Assembly: GCA_028564925.1 (NCBI GenBank)
Contig: CM053028.1
Span: 436,138,571 to 436,202,570, forward strand
Direction: 5' to 3'
Length of the DNA: 64,000 bases
Source of the DNA: Lithobates sylvaticus
Taxonomy: Eukaryota > Chordata > Amphibia > Anura > Ranidae
This document shows positions 40,765 to 53,307 of this stretch, one piece after another (the first letter of the stretch is position 1; each line of letters begins with the position of its first letter). Both the position numbers and the translations under genes were made by a program. The notes under the pieces are model-generated. The model worked only from the letters and a program-made list of their open reading frames with translations, made no database searches and was not told where the DNA came from.

Positions 40765-43236
40765 AGACATGTGCAGAATGGAAAAATGTGTTTCGGATAG
40801 ATTCGTTATGTTACTAATTTTGTTTCATTATGGAATTAGTATAGTTTTGTTTCATTTTCATTAAATTTAATTTTGTTTTTGTTAAAATTTTATTTTAGTT
40901 TATTCATTTGCTAACAAATTCCAACTTTTCAGAAATATTAGAATTCGGATTGGTCGAAAAACAATCGACCAATTCGAATTCTGTGTGAAAAAATAGCTGG
41001 TTGTTAAGCAGCAGGTCAGGAAGCCGGCTGCCCGCGTCCTTAACAACCATGAGTCATCATCTGTCAGCGGGCTTCCCCACTGACAGATGAATGCAAAGGA
41101 AACAATGCCAGCAATTGCCTGGCAATAAAAAAATGTAAAAGAAACACAGCAATTATTTTTTTTTTAAATGGCGTGGGTCCCCCCAAAATCCATACTAGAC
41201 CCTTTTCCAAGCATGCAGCCAAACAGGTCCTGAAACATACTAGGCCACATGCCCTCAACATGGGGGGCTCTGCCCCCCCCCCCATGCCAAAGCATCTTGT
41301 CCTTGTTTTGATGGGTCTCTTCCCGATATTCCTGGACTGTGGTTGTCGGGGTCTGCGGGTGGCGACAGTTTTTGCCAAATTCTTTATTAAAAAATAAAAA
41401 ACAGTGTCCCCCAATGTAGATCCGTTGTCAATCATGCCGCCCACCGACCCAAAAAAACAACAAAAAAAAACCTGCCACATCAACATGGGGACAATGTGCT
41501 TTGGAGTGGGGGGCGCAGAGCCCCCTTGCCCCAAAGCACCCAACCCCCATTTTGAGGGCATGTGGCCTGGTATGTTTCAGGAGGGTATGGCTCACCTGTC
41601 CCCCCCCTTTCCTAACCTGTCAGGCTGCATGCTCGGATAAGGGCCTAGTATGGATTTTTGGGGGGGGGGGGGCCCACACTGTTTAAAAAACAAAATTGGC
41701 ATTTTTTTAAACAGTTTTCTTTTCTTTACATTCATCTTGTTTGGGTTTGGCGTGCGCCGTGAGATATATCTACATGGGGGGACATTGTTTGTTTTACATT
41801 TTTTTAATAAAGAAATTGTCAAAAGCGATTTTTTCACTTTTTACACATTTTTGGTGAATGGGTAGGTACCCCATACTCATTCACATGGGGAGGCGGGATC
41901 TGGGGGCATGCATGCTAGAGTCCGATAAGCCCCCACCAACCAGGGTTGTCGGGAAGAGGCCCTTGTCTCCATCAACATGGGACAAGGTGCTTTGGGGTGG
42001 GAGGGCAGAGCCCTCCTGCCCTAAAGCACACACCCCCCCATGTTGAGAACATGTGGCCTGGTATGGTTTAGTAAGGGGGGGGCGCTCGCTCGTTTCCCCC
42101 TTTCAAAGGACTTGGTATGGACTGGGGGGCCCCACATCCTTTTTTTTATTTTATTTTTTCTTTAAATAGCCGTGCTGAAAATAGCAACTGCTAGTCAATT
42201 CAAATGTGACTTGACAATTTTTTTCCTTTAGAAATACATCCTAGATTCCGATAAGCCCTCTGCCCGCAGACCCCCACAACTACCGCCCAGGGTTGTAGGG
42301 ATGAGGACCTTGCTTTCTCGTCCCCCCCCCTTTTCCTGGCCTTCTGGGCTGCATGCTTGGATAAGGGTCTGGATATGATCTTGGGGGGGACACAGCGTTT
42401 TTATTTTAATTTTGGCATGGGGCTCTTCTTAGAATACATACCAGACCTGAAGGGCGGGAGGATCCCAAAGAGTTTTTGTTCTGAATTTTCTATTGCCAGC
42501 ATTGTTTTGTTTACATTTCAGCTGTCAGTGGCGAGTTGTTAAGGACACGGCGGCCGGCTTCCTAGCCCGCTGCTTAAAGCGACATTCCAGCAGCACATTT
42601 TTTATTTTATTAAAGTCAGCATCTACAAACACTGTAGCTGCTAACTTTTAATAAGGACACTTACCTGTCCAGGGAACCCGGAATGTTGCCCCCCCTGAGG
42701 CCGATCCGTCAATTGGATTGGGTGCAGGCGCTGCCATTCCAACTAAGGGAAACTTTGTTTCCTACTGCGCATGAATGGCCCTCTCATCTTCTGGGGGACA
42801 CACAGGTCCCAGAAGGCAGTGGGGGAGAAGAGGACGCGATTCACTGGGTCGTGACCGAGCTAGGACGGAAGTACACTATAGGTACTTCATAAAAGGTAAG
42901 TAAGAAAAAAAAAGTTATCCAAAATCGAATGGTGGAGGGGTTGTCTTTCCTTTAAGACAAAGTAGTAAAAGTGGGTGGAATTCCACTTTAACAACCAGCT
43001 ATTCTTCACACAGAATTCGAATCGGTCCACCATTTGTCGACAGATCCGAATTCAAATTTTCCTAAAAATGTGGAATTCGTTAGAAAATTTATAAACTAAA
43101 CTAAATTTAACAAAAACTAAACGAAATTCCGAAACCACCCTAAAGGAATTACAAAATAAAACTAAATTAGTAACATGACATATATACAAAATGAAACAAA
43201 ATACATTTTTCCTTCTGCCCATGTCTAGTTCAAAGC
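40765..43236. mobile_element. Inverted-repeat element sharing modules with the giant foldback
   Basis: Left terminus agacatgtgcagaatggaaaaatg (40767) mirrors right catttttccttctgcccatgtct (to about 43229). The next 200 bp of each end are also mirrored (gaattcgaat, ctggttgttaa near 41000 and 43005). The interior holds up to four degenerate blocks of the foldback arm sequence (aaaatccatactagaccc, catgccctcaacatgggggg, ggtgaatgggtagg.accccatactcattcacat). They alternate in orientation and include an AATAAA near 41807 followed by the same T-rich stretch. A TTAA MITE is nested at 42574-42991. No transposase. Confidence 0.75.
42574..42991. mobile_element. TTAA MITE nested in the 40765 element
   Basis: TTAA at 42574-42577 and 42988-42991, with ends AGCGACATTCCAGCAG and the near mirror GGTGGAATTCCACT. 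The interior ctacaaacactgtagctgctaac...cacttacctg is shared with 51971-52344. Confidence 0.8.
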
Positions 43237-43885
43237 ATATAATAATACCAGTTTGTGCATTTCGGGGGACATGCCCCCTTATTCAGAGCAAGTAGGTTGA
43301 GGCAGAAATAGCAGATATAAGCTTCGGTTTGATCTACTCTGAAATGTCCAATCATGCCATGTATGTTTTGGCACACTCTCAGACTGTGGAATCACTAGTT
43401 GAAATACTGTATGTCTCATTGTTCTATTGAAATGCAGGCCCTCCAATACAACAACCCACTTCAAATTTTCAATTGATCCTACTGCTGAAGTAATTGCCTG
43501 ACTGTGGCTGAAAGCTTTCCTTGCTTTTGATATGTGGGTCCCAGGAGAGGAACCTCCAAGTCTGTGAGATGTGAGGATCTTGCTGCTGTAAGATGGCCCA
43601 CTCATCAGGGAATATATTCCAGCATCTGGAACGCGTCCGGTTTCGCTATTATTTGGAACTCTGTGACCCCTCCTACTGGAATAGGACAGATCCAAGGTGG
43701 AGGCCTCCAACCCAGTATTCACAACTAGTAACACTGGACTTGGCGTTCTTTCATCACCACAATAACCAAGGGATATGAACATATCAGCTTGGAATCACAC
43801 CTGGTATGTGTTGCATTAGTTCCCACAGGCTGTCCCCCTGCCCTGGGAACACTAGTTTAATGGCCAGTGGGCAGAATACCTGTCT
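43237..43885 (-). other. Unassigned repeat-like block with hammerhead-like end and a 167-codon frame
   Basis: The minus-strand frame at 43279-43782 is open for 167 codons but has no domain or motif I recognise, and its codons do not resemble a known transposon protein. Its 3-prime end overlaps the hammerhead-like relic at 43255-43286. It may be the terminal part of a Penelope-like or other retroelement; this is speculative. Confidence 0.3.
43255..43286 (-). ncRNA. Hammerhead-ribozyme-like relic 4
   Basis: On the minus strand: CTGAATA (one change from CUGANGA), a strong stem II GGGGG-catgt-CCCCC, GAAA, then TGCAC in place of the GUC end. Again 32 nt. Confidence 0.38.
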
Positions 43886-43890
43886 TCTTA

Positions 43891-44292
43891 TGCCGCGTAC
43901 ACACGACCAGACTTTCCACCAGAATAAACTCTGACGGTCTTCCCAAAGGAGTTCCGACCGAACGGACTTGCTCTCACACGATCACACCAAAGTCTGTTCG
44001 TTTCAAACGTGATGATGTCTGCAGGACTAGAAAAGGAAGTTCAATAGCCAGTAGCCAATAGCTGCCCTTGCGTCATATTTGGTCCGTCAGACCAGCATAT
44101 AGACGAACAGTTTTCCCGATAGAAATTGATTCAGTCGGAAAAGATTTAAAGATTTAAAGCATGTTCTATTTCTAGGTCCGTCTGGATTTTTGAAGAAAAA
44201 AGTCAGATGAAGCCCACACACGATCGGAATATCCGACGGAATGATTCCGTCTGACCTTTTCTGCCAGAAAGTCCGGTCATGTGTACGCGGCA
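43891..44292. mobile_element. TTA-flanked Harbinger-like MITE
   Basis: TTA at 43888-43890 and 44293-44295 flank tgccgcgtacacacgaccagac and the mirror ...gtccggtcatgtgtacgcggca. The target repeats are identical. Confidence 0.78.
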
Positions 44293-44295
44293 TTA

Positions 44296-45157
44296 GAGTT
44301 CCTTGCTATATAGTGTCTACAGCCTAGCTGTAATCTGTGCCAGGGTAGTGTGTTCCATGTCTGGTAATACCAGAATGGCTATCCTTGCATCATCTTCCAA
44401 TGTTTTAACAGCCAGATCAGCAAGGAGGGCCTCTGGTGGGAGATTGGTGCTGTTGTACTTGAGTAACAGTGCTAAGTGTAGTCGGGGTCTTAATTAGGTA
44501 CCTTGACTGGGAGAAATTACTCTCACAACATGTATATAGTGTGGCAATATCCATTATTTAAAATTCAATAAAGCTGGTAGAAGTAACAGACCACCATTCC
44601 TTGCATTGTTATTTAGCGATACAAAAGGAATACAGACTTAGTATGCCTCTTTCCTGTTCATTGTAGTATAGATTTGAAAAGGATGGACTTGAACCTCTCG
44701 CTGAGCTAAACATTTTCCCTCAAAAGTGGACACCTGTCCTTGTCCATTCACTCACCAGAAGCATGCCAAAACGTGGGTTTCCTTATTTAAAGGTTTCCCT
44801 TACTCAAGATGGTCACCAAAGTCTCTTGAGAGTTCTGTATCCAATCAGACTACTTTCTTCTCTCAAGACACTGAATGGAATCTCTATGACACCAATTCCC
44901 TTACAAGACACCCTTCCCTTGCAATAATGGTACTAGGTCACCTGCATGTGGAAATACTAACTGTACCTGCCTACACACTGCATTGGCAGAAATGGTGCAG
45001 GTACTTTTTTTGGGCATTGAGACTCATTTATTGCCTATTCAAATTTAATTAGATGCCTCAACACAACGTGCATGTGTTGACACACACAGAGAAGTATGCA
45101 TGGGACCTTACTACAGTTACTATACCTGCTTTGCTGCATCACGTATTGTAAGCAGTC
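44296..45157. other. Intronic stretch, no gene
   Basis: The 108-codon frame at 44726-45052 has no recognisable domain. Nothing else seen. Confidence 0.4.
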
Positions 45158-45160
45158 TAA

Positions 45161-45586
45161 AGCCCCATACACACGCGCAGATTATCCGAGGACCAGGTCC
45201 GTCGGACCATGTCCGTCACACTTTGTCTGATGTTGGTTTTGCGTACACACGGTCAGACAAAGTTGTCGGAAAATCCGATCATTCTGAACGTGGTGACGTT
45301 TGTTGCCTACGACGGGACTACGTAGAGGCTAGTAGCCAATAGCTTTGGTCTTGTAATGTGATCTGAGCATGCGTAGCACTTTGTCCGGTCGGACAACCGT
45401 ACACACGATCGGATTTGGTGTGATCGGACCGTGTTGTCGGCAAATCTTTCCAGCAGGAGATAAGACTTTGTCCGTCGGACAATCCGACGTACACTGTCCG
45501 ATGGTGCATACACACGGTCTGATTTTTCAACAACATTGTCCGATCGGACAGAATCCATGAAAAAGTCCGACCGTGTGTATGGGGCT
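45161..45586. mobile_element. TAA-flanked Harbinger-like MITE
   Basis: TAA at 45158-45160 and 45587-45589 flank agccccatacacacg and the mirror cgtgtgtatggggct. The interior has several gtccg.cggac hairpin words. Confidence 0.78.
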
Positions 45587-47165
45587 TAACTCTGAGCACA
45601 CACAATACAACCTAATTGCTCAATCTCCTTAATCGTTACCAACAATTATGTAGTGTGAGGGCCCGATTGGACGTAAACTGGAATGATTACTACACAGCTG
45701 TTGGTAAAGCTAAAGGAGAATGAACAAAGATTGTACATTTAGGTTGTAGCATGTGAAGCAGGTACAATGATGAGTTTTACTACTACCTCTGTGCCACTGA
45801 TTGAGACTTCTTCAGTTACAAAAATATGTCTCCTGGCATACCTCTCCCTTCTGCTGCTGGCCAGTTGTCAGGGAAATCTCTGTATACATTCATGTGGTCA
45901 AGAACTAATTGTGGACATCTACAGAGTGGTGTACATTGTTACATACAACTTTACAATCAGAACAGAAATGATGCACAAAGTGCAGTAACACACATCAAAC
46001 AATCAGACTGTAGTCCAGAATTTTCCAACCAGTGATACGTATACCCCAGGTAAGGGACTTCACAAGCAAATCACATTTTAAAAAGGGTCAAATTTGTCAT
46101 CTGAGTTACTTAAATGCTTGGCGTTGCTTGGAAAATATTTGCAGTAGAAATCTGTTCATCATTATATACAGGCATCCATCTGCCAAATGTTTTGTATTCA
46201 GGACTGCGGGTTTAGGCTGATGGAGGAATGACCCAGACTGATCATGTTTGCCCATTCCAGGATCTTTACACATAACCCAGTAAGTGCGGAGAATATAGAA
46301 GCAGCTGCTGCCCTGTGAGATAATCTTAGTAGCAGCCTACTATTTTCCAGTTCTAGTCCTGTAATATAACAGATAAAGCTCTGGATGCATTTAGATCCTT
46401 CGAGCATGATCCATCAACATGGATGTCTGGCAACAATCTAAAGAAAAAAGATTTGTTACTTATCCAGAACTTGTCCAATTACAATGGAGAAGCTGATGAT
46501 GTGGGCTCTTCAGATTCAATGCCTAATATACTATCTTTTTCATTCTACCGATATACTCTCGGAAACAGAGTGGATTTTTACAAGCTTGCTTATCGCCGTT
46601 AAGGTGGCACAGAGATTTGTGCCTGCTTCAAGGGCTTAGCGGCTAAAATCTCTGAGTACCAGACGAGTTGTTCACTCTGTTATTTATTTTCTATCTCCTG
46701 GGGCCCATCAGTCATTTTTGGGTAATTTAGTCAAGGAAGCTTTCATTCACTCATTTGCGGTTAAAAAACATAAATTACTCTTTGCATTTTCCAATATGTA
46801 ATTTATTGGACTTGAATCTAGATCTATCAAGAATTATGTAGCACAAGGGCTTGTCTGGAAACAAATTGAATGGATTGTTTAGGTCGGTCCTCATATTGCA
46901 TACAGTACATTTGGTAAATCTAAAGCAGATTATACAATCAGATTGTAAACCGTATCGCTGGCTTAACAGCGTGTGTTCTGCAATGCAATGCCATAAGATT
47001 GTTGCAAGTGGTGCTCATATTATTTATTATTTGCAATCGGTGCATTTATGGCTTGGTCAGATGTAGACTCACACTAAAACAATGAGGTTTGGGGGCCATT
47101 TACACTCTTTTGATAGACTTGTTCTGGCTCACTAAAAGGCATGTTTCATGGTTCCCCATTAGGTC
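45587..47165. other. Intronic stretch with two relics of a small MITE family
   Basis: Relics at about 45612-45740 and 46800-46963 share ttatgtagtgyaagggc and ggtaaa.ctaaag.aga words with the MITEs at 49314 and 54348. No gene. Confidence 0.45.
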
Positions 47166-47169
47166 TTAA

Positions 47170-48317
47170 GCCTCGTACACACGATCAGATTGTTGGCCAA
47201 AAAAAACGTGGAATTTTGTCCAAAGGGCGTTGGCCCAAACTTGGCTTGCATACACACCGCCACACAATTGTTGGCCAACAATTACAAATGTAGTGAAGCA
47301 CTAGATGTACTACGTGTTTTTTCAGCTCTTTGGCACCACCCTTTGGGCTCCTTCTGCTACTTTCATGTTAGTAGAAGTTTGGTGAGTGTCGATGCACGTT
47401 TTTCATTTTGCGCTTTTCAGTTCGTTTCTGAACGGCCGTTCGTCAACCAGACATGTTGCAGAATCGGAGGAGATGACATGTTATTTATTATTGGCCTTGG
47501 AGTTATTGCTTTTGACATTATTTTTTTGGTTGAATAATGATTTGATTTGGTATGTTTTCTATATTTTTGGATGCATAGAATGCACTTTTTGGTTAAGTTC
47601 TATTGGCAGATAGCATGTCTAATTTTATTTGTTTTCTTTTTTTAATGCACAATAAAAAAATTGTGGAGAATAATACTTGGCTATGTGTTTTACTTCAAAT
47701 GACAGTTTGGGAGTAGGAAGTTACATTTTAAAAAATACAATGTAAAATTGACAAGGGACACCAACATAACTGTATATTTGATCTTAAAAACTAAGTTGTG
47801 GTAACTTGCCCAAATAAAAAAAAATAAACAAACAAAACAAAAACATAATATTATTCTTGATATCACTAGAAAAAAAAGCATTTTAAAATTTGCAATAACT
47901 CCATCAGTATCACCAGCAAAGCAGCTTCATTATTATCCCATTAAAGAAGAAGAGAATTGTGCGCTGCATTTGGAGATTTCATTATTTGGAACGTCAAGAA
48001 TGTTAATTACTTAAACGCTATTAATTCTTCACAAGCGTTAAACGCTAGTTTACAAGACCAAACGCTTCTGGCTCATCCTTGCTTCCGAGAATGCATGTTT
48101 GTACTTTGGACTTTTGTCCGACCGACTTATGTACACGCGCTCGGAAAATCCGAGAACACACATTTGTCCGCGGAAAATTTGAAAACCTGCTAGCCAACAT
48201 TTGTTGGCGGAAAGTCCGACAACAATTGTCCAATGGAGCATATACACTGTCGGATTTACCGCCAACAGCCTGACATCGAATATTTCCCGTCAGAAAGTCG
48301 GATTGTGTGTACGCGCC
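47170..48317. mobile_element. Large (1.15 kb) member of the cgtacacacgatc MITE family
   Basis: TTAA at 47166-47169 and 48318-48321; ends gcctcgtacacacgatcagatt and gtcggattgtgtgtacgcgcc. It is longer than its relatives but has no transposase-like frame, only short ones (for example 47190-47537) without known domains. Confidence 0.7.
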
Positions 48318-48339
48318 TTAATTCACACTTGCTAATCCA

Positions 48340-48633
48340 CTAATGACTAGATGCATGAGACCCAGCCAGGGTCCCAGCAATTAGCTGCAGGTGGAAGTCC
48401 TATTGAAAGCAATAGGAGGCTGATGGCTCCCGCAGCTAACTGGGGCCAGTTGCATGTGATTGCTCATGGAGCAATTATCTACTAATGCTCGGCCCTGGAC
48501 ACAGACAGTCTCCATGAGAGACTACATGCATGTAGCTGTGGTAGCTGTCAGCCTCCCAATGCTTTAAATGGTCCTTTGGCCCACAGCTAATCACTGGGAA
48601 GCCTCGCTTGGTCTCCTGCATCTAGTTGGGAGG
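48340..48633. repeat. Imperfect foldback
   Basis: gactagatgcatgagaccc...gcaattagctg (48343-48385) is mirrored by cagctaatcactggg...ggtctcctgcatctag (about 48580-48629). No target duplication established. Confidence 0.5.
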
Positions 48634-49310
48634 CCCATAGAAGTCAATGTTAACACATCAAAATGCATATAACATGCAATTTGATGCATTGGCAACAGGT
48701 ATTAATATGCTATGGTCAATAGCTGTTAACTCTATTCACTCCAAATCCTAGATTCAAAAATGCATCAAAACACATGTGAATGCATAAGGGAATTGCATGG
48801 TGACACATAACAACACACCTGCCTAACGCGCCCAAAAAAATTGCACCTCTCCTTATATGCATAGATCTAAATGGGCCTTTACTGTTTTCCTATATAAGCC
48901 TGTATCATATGCTAGCTGAAGACAGGGGTATTTTGCTGGCAGAGTAAGGTTATGTGTATCTAATGAATCACAGCAGAAATCTTTTATATTGTCAGTAGCT
49001 GGTGGACAGAGCGCTTGATCCTCCATGTGTTTTGTAAGTCACAGACAGTGCCATCCTGGTGTCACTTTTCTGGCTCCAGTCTGAAAATAAACAGACTTAC
49101 AGATAATGTCATCAGACGTTAACCTTCTGACTATGGCCTAGGGACTGGGGTTATTTGGGAACAGCAATTTAATATAACCATGGCAACTGTGAATTATGCT
49201 TTGACACTTTTTTGTCCAAGTACACCATGGCCAGCCTGCTGCTTTAGACCCTTCACTTATTATTGGTTGCATATCAAATCTAGTTTGATGTATTTTTTTC
49301 TGAAATAGTG
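48634..49310. other. Intronic stretch, no gene
   Basis: No feature recognised. Confidence 0.4.
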
Positions 49311-49313
49311 TAA

Positions 49314-49496
49314 GACCCCATACACACTATACAACATTTGTGGTCTGATCTCCTTTAGATTTACCAAAACCATGCAGTGCAAGGGCCTGCCTGATTGCAT
49401 AGATATTGAAACTCTTAAGGTTTGACCTCATATTATATGGTTTTGGTAAATCTGAAGGAAAAAATCTAGAGAAAATTGTATAGTGTGTATCCAGCT
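49314..49496. mobile_element. TAA-flanked small MITE
   Basis: TAA at 49311-49313 and 49497-49499 flank gaccccatacacactatacaa and ttgtatagtgtgtatccagct. The inner pair tttaccaaaaccat and atggttttggtaaa is also inverted. Confidence 0.75.
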
Positions 49497-49940
49497 TAAG
49501 AGGGCATGTGAATGGACAAGGCTGCTGGTCTGCATAGAGAGCCCACTGCTCAGCTCAGAGCATCTCTGCCAAGTACATTCTTCATATATAGCACTATTTA
49601 TAAGTCTTCCATTTCCAGTTTGAAGGCGTCAGAAATAGTTTTAGTAGTCTGATTTAGAAAGGGAAGCACAAAGTGAATCATTGTGCCTTGATAGTGTTAA
49701 AGGTATCTATGTGATTGATATTCATGATTTAAGTCTATTTTACATTTAGAATTTACATCTGGTATCTGGATAAACTACTTAATTAAATTGTAAAAGCATT
49801 AGCCTTAGGACCCTTGCACACTGAGCGCCTAACCCCTGCGTGTCCAATCCTGGGGTTTTAGTGTGCCCATAAGGCACAGGTGCAGCGCCCAGCCTATCAA
49901 AGTCTATGGCAGGTTGAAATCTGCTGCAGCTGGATGAAGC

Positions 49941-50430
49941 TTAAAAGAGAAGTATGTTTTTAATTTTTTTTTTGCAGATTCATACTTACCTAGGTGAATG
50001 CAGCATCAGACCGATGCTGCATCTGTCCCCCGGCGCCCCTTCACTGAGAACCGAGCCACCGAACATCGCCGATGGCTCGGTTCTTTCACCTCCCCGAGCG
50101 GAGAGCTGCTGCCTGTCAATCAGCAGCTCTCCTGCTCTACTCCTTCACGCTCACTGGAGCGCTGAGCTGTGGAGGGGTGTAGAGCTGCCATCTCAGCGGC
50201 TCACTGAGAGGCTGAGACTGCCATCAGTCCAGGCAGCTGGCAGATCCAGACTTCCTAAGTCGGCATAACGCGGTGCCTGGACTGATTCCAGTGACGTCAG
50301 CAGAGAGCGGACTTCAGAACGCTCTCTGCTGAAAATGGGTCACAGGACTCAGGAGTGCGGAACTAATTGCATTCCTGTGACCCATAGGAGAAGCCCAGCC
50401 TAAAAATCTCAGGCTGGACTTCTCCTTTAA
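49941..50430. mobile_element. TTAA MITE
   Basis: TTAA at 49941-49944 and 50427-50430; ends AAGAGAAGTATG and the mirror ...GACTTCTCCT. The core has cagcatcagaccgatgctgc and gagctgc...gcagctc hairpins. Confidence 0.7.
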
Positions 50431-51970
50431 CACTGTACCAAGAGGTACTCATGTTTAGGGTCCTATGCCTTCAAGGCCATATGTTCGGAACACAGGACAC
50501 TTGCGCTCTGGGCATACTCACATGTGCAGGCTGTGGGACTGGGGAATGTGACCATGTTTCATGTTACACCATAAATATGGGTGTAACATGAAATTAGTTT
50601 AGAAAGGTGGAGTTAGCCCTTAAATGTACAACATATCTTTGATTTATTTGTATTGTATAGTCATGACCCATGTTTACCCCCAAACCTCCCTTTTCCCCCA
50701 GCAGAACATTTCCCAGCAAGAAATAGTTCTTCTGCTTTTGTTCCTGTAGTTAGAAACTGCTTGTTTTATTCCCTGTGACATCATCACCAAGCTTGTAAAA
50801 TTCTTGGAAAGGCAGTTGCTGGGAGCTAAGTTTCTATTGACAAAGGAACACACACAGAACCACATCTCCCTGTAGCTCTTTCCTTACACATAATATATGG
50901 GCAGACTTCTGGGAGTGAACCAGCAGCATTGTTAAACTTGAAGAGAAATCAATGTATGCATGTGGAGAGTAGGTATGAGCTTGGGTTCGGTCCACATGGC
51001 TATATTCATCCAATGGTGTCACGATCATCTGTTCCCCTTTGTGTATGTGCACCTGCAGGGTGAAGAGTGCCTCAGCTGCAGCTAATTGGTCCAGCACTAA
51101 CAGCTTCTTCCCAAGCTCCTCCCTTGTGGGGAGAAACAGAGACAGACTGGGATAGGAGGAGTTCTGTATTCCATCAGAAAGGAGTGACAACACTGCTTGG
51201 AAATACTGTGCAGCAGAAGCAGAATTGTCATTCAACAGAAGGAAGTTAGGAGCTTACTGGATTTCTGGCAGTACCATGAGGCATTTTACTGTACATGCAG
51301 CATTTTTTAAGATATAAAACACAAAGAGAGGTAGCGCCCTGCCAAAAGTTACATTTCGTTTTTGGCTTTACTGTACTCTGTAATGGGGTGATCTGTTTTC
51401 TTTTTTTGGTCTGGTCAGGTTTTCCTAAGCTTGGTGGTTGATTTTTCCTGTGTGCCTCTGAAAGAAGCTTCCACAGCAAAGAATGGGAGGATCAACCATT
51501 AAGTGATAAATATTTATCAGATCCCAGCCAATCCCATGGGAGGGGTGCCTAGAAGGTGGCTGGAGAGGTGATACATGTTTGGGAGGCCTGGGCAGAGTGT
51601 TCTTCTCTGCTAGGAGGGTTCCATTTCTCCTGGGGCTGCTTCCCCTGGGAGGCAGCTATTGTGAGACAAGAGTTGCTGTTTGGGCCTCAGCTGATACTGG
51701 GCTGAGGACCTGGAGAAGATTGTTAGAGCAATCTGCTGCAGGCTGTTGCTTTGGAAGTCCTGGTCTGGAGAAGGATTCTTTTTGTCTCCATCACTGAAGA
51801 GAGTTGTGTGGAAGCTGGGTGGCAGAAAGCTCCTGGGTCGTTGCTTTGTAAGGCCTGAGCTTTGGACTTTCATGTGTGCCTGCTGCTGTAGGACTTAGTG
51901 CCAAGAAGTTTGTTCCTATTTATTCCTGATATTGTTTTGGAGTATCCTACACCCTTTATACCTCTCCTGT
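50431..51970. other. Intronic stretch, no gene
   Basis: Holds the hairpin catgttacacc-ataaatat-gggtgtaacatg (about 50560-50590), part of the repeat at 6800 and 34880. Frames such as 50834-51235 have no recognisable domain. Confidence 0.4.
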
Positions 51971-52344
51971 TTAAAGAGGAGCTCCAGGCTCCTTCAGAAA
52001 AAAATTTAAGTCAGCAGCTACAAATACTGTAGGTGCTGACTCTAATATTAGGGCACTTACCTGTTCGGGGATCCAGTGATGTCAGCATCTGAGCCGATTT
52101 TTCAATTGGCTATCGAGTGCTGCCGCCACCATCTCCACTGAGGGAAACCGGCAGTGAAGCCGTTGAATAGGCCGACTGTGGGAGAAGGAGGAGGGGGCCG
52201 AACTCAGCCAGAAGTGGGACCGGTTACCTGTCAAAACCAGGTCCTCACTCCCCCCTCTCTCCCAAAAGGTACCAAATGTGGCAGCAGAGAGAAGGAGGAG
52301 GCCGACAAACGGAGCTTCACCTTTTGGGTGGAGCTCCACTTTAA
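51971..52344. mobile_element. TTAA MITE
   Basis: TTAA at 51971-51974 and 52341-52344; ends AGAGGAGCTCCAGG and GGTGGAGCTCCACT. It belongs to the subfamily of 42574-42991 (ctacaaatactgtaggtgctgac, cacttacctg). Confidence 0.8.
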
Positions 52345-53307
52345 GTTTTTTGCAAATAAAATCCACAAAAAGACAGCACCTAGACTGAGCCTGTGTTTCG
52401 GTGTGCTTTGAACTGTGTCTGTGGCGGGCAGCCTCTGTACTAGCAAGGAAGACCTGGTGTGATCTACAGTGGCCCCTCTGGGGGTGAAGGCTACAGAAAC
52501 ATGCATGTATTGCAGATATGCACATCAAACATTTTTTAATCATTTATTTATTTTGGCTAAGCATACACTTAAAGCTATTTTTTAACATATGATAACTTAT
52601 ACATAACTACGTAGCAACCGTGTTTCTGAGTACTCGGTTGCATGTTTGCACCCCCCACTCCAGTGACATATTTTATCAAATTATTTCTCTAGTGACTTGA
52701 AGAGAACAGCAAACAATGGAAAGCATTGCAGAGGAAAAGAAATGCCCCATAAAACTTGTATGCACCTGTATCAGAGACAGAAGCTTCTCTGTGACACTAT
52801 CATGCTTGATTTATGGACATTACTAGTCACTGTAATACAGCAGTCCAAAGTTTCTGTCAGGGTCTTATTACTGTCTATGTGCTCATTTCCTGACCCTGCA
52901 AAATATATTCGAGAAATAGGTAGTGCTGTTGTCACCAGGACAAAAAAAACACTGACAGCAATAAAAAAAATATCAGATTCTAACCATTTCTCACTCTACT
53001 AAATATGTGTTTTGTTTTTATCTGTATCTCCATTGGGGAGACTTCGCATCACTTCCTGTCAGGACCAGTAAGCCTGTGGATGGCAATAAGAACCTAACAG
53101 AGGCTCCATCCATTTTATACTGTTTTGAACTTTAATTGTAGCAATACTGATTTAATAAATGTGTGGCAAAACCGTTAAGTAAGTCTCATAAATGTTTGGA
53201 TATAAATGCAAATTCTTTTGGTGGGTAAACCAGCTCCTAAATATGTAATTATCTGTGTGTTTAACAGCCTGCCTAGAGTTGAGCTTTAATACATTTAGCC
53301 CTTAAAG
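52345..53307. other. Intronic stretch, no gene
   Basis: No coding potential or element ends recognised. Confidence 0.4.

Noticed and set aside
43279-43782. 167-codon minus-strand frame as a host gene
   Set aside because: No start context, splice sites or domain; kept only as a low-confidence unassigned block.
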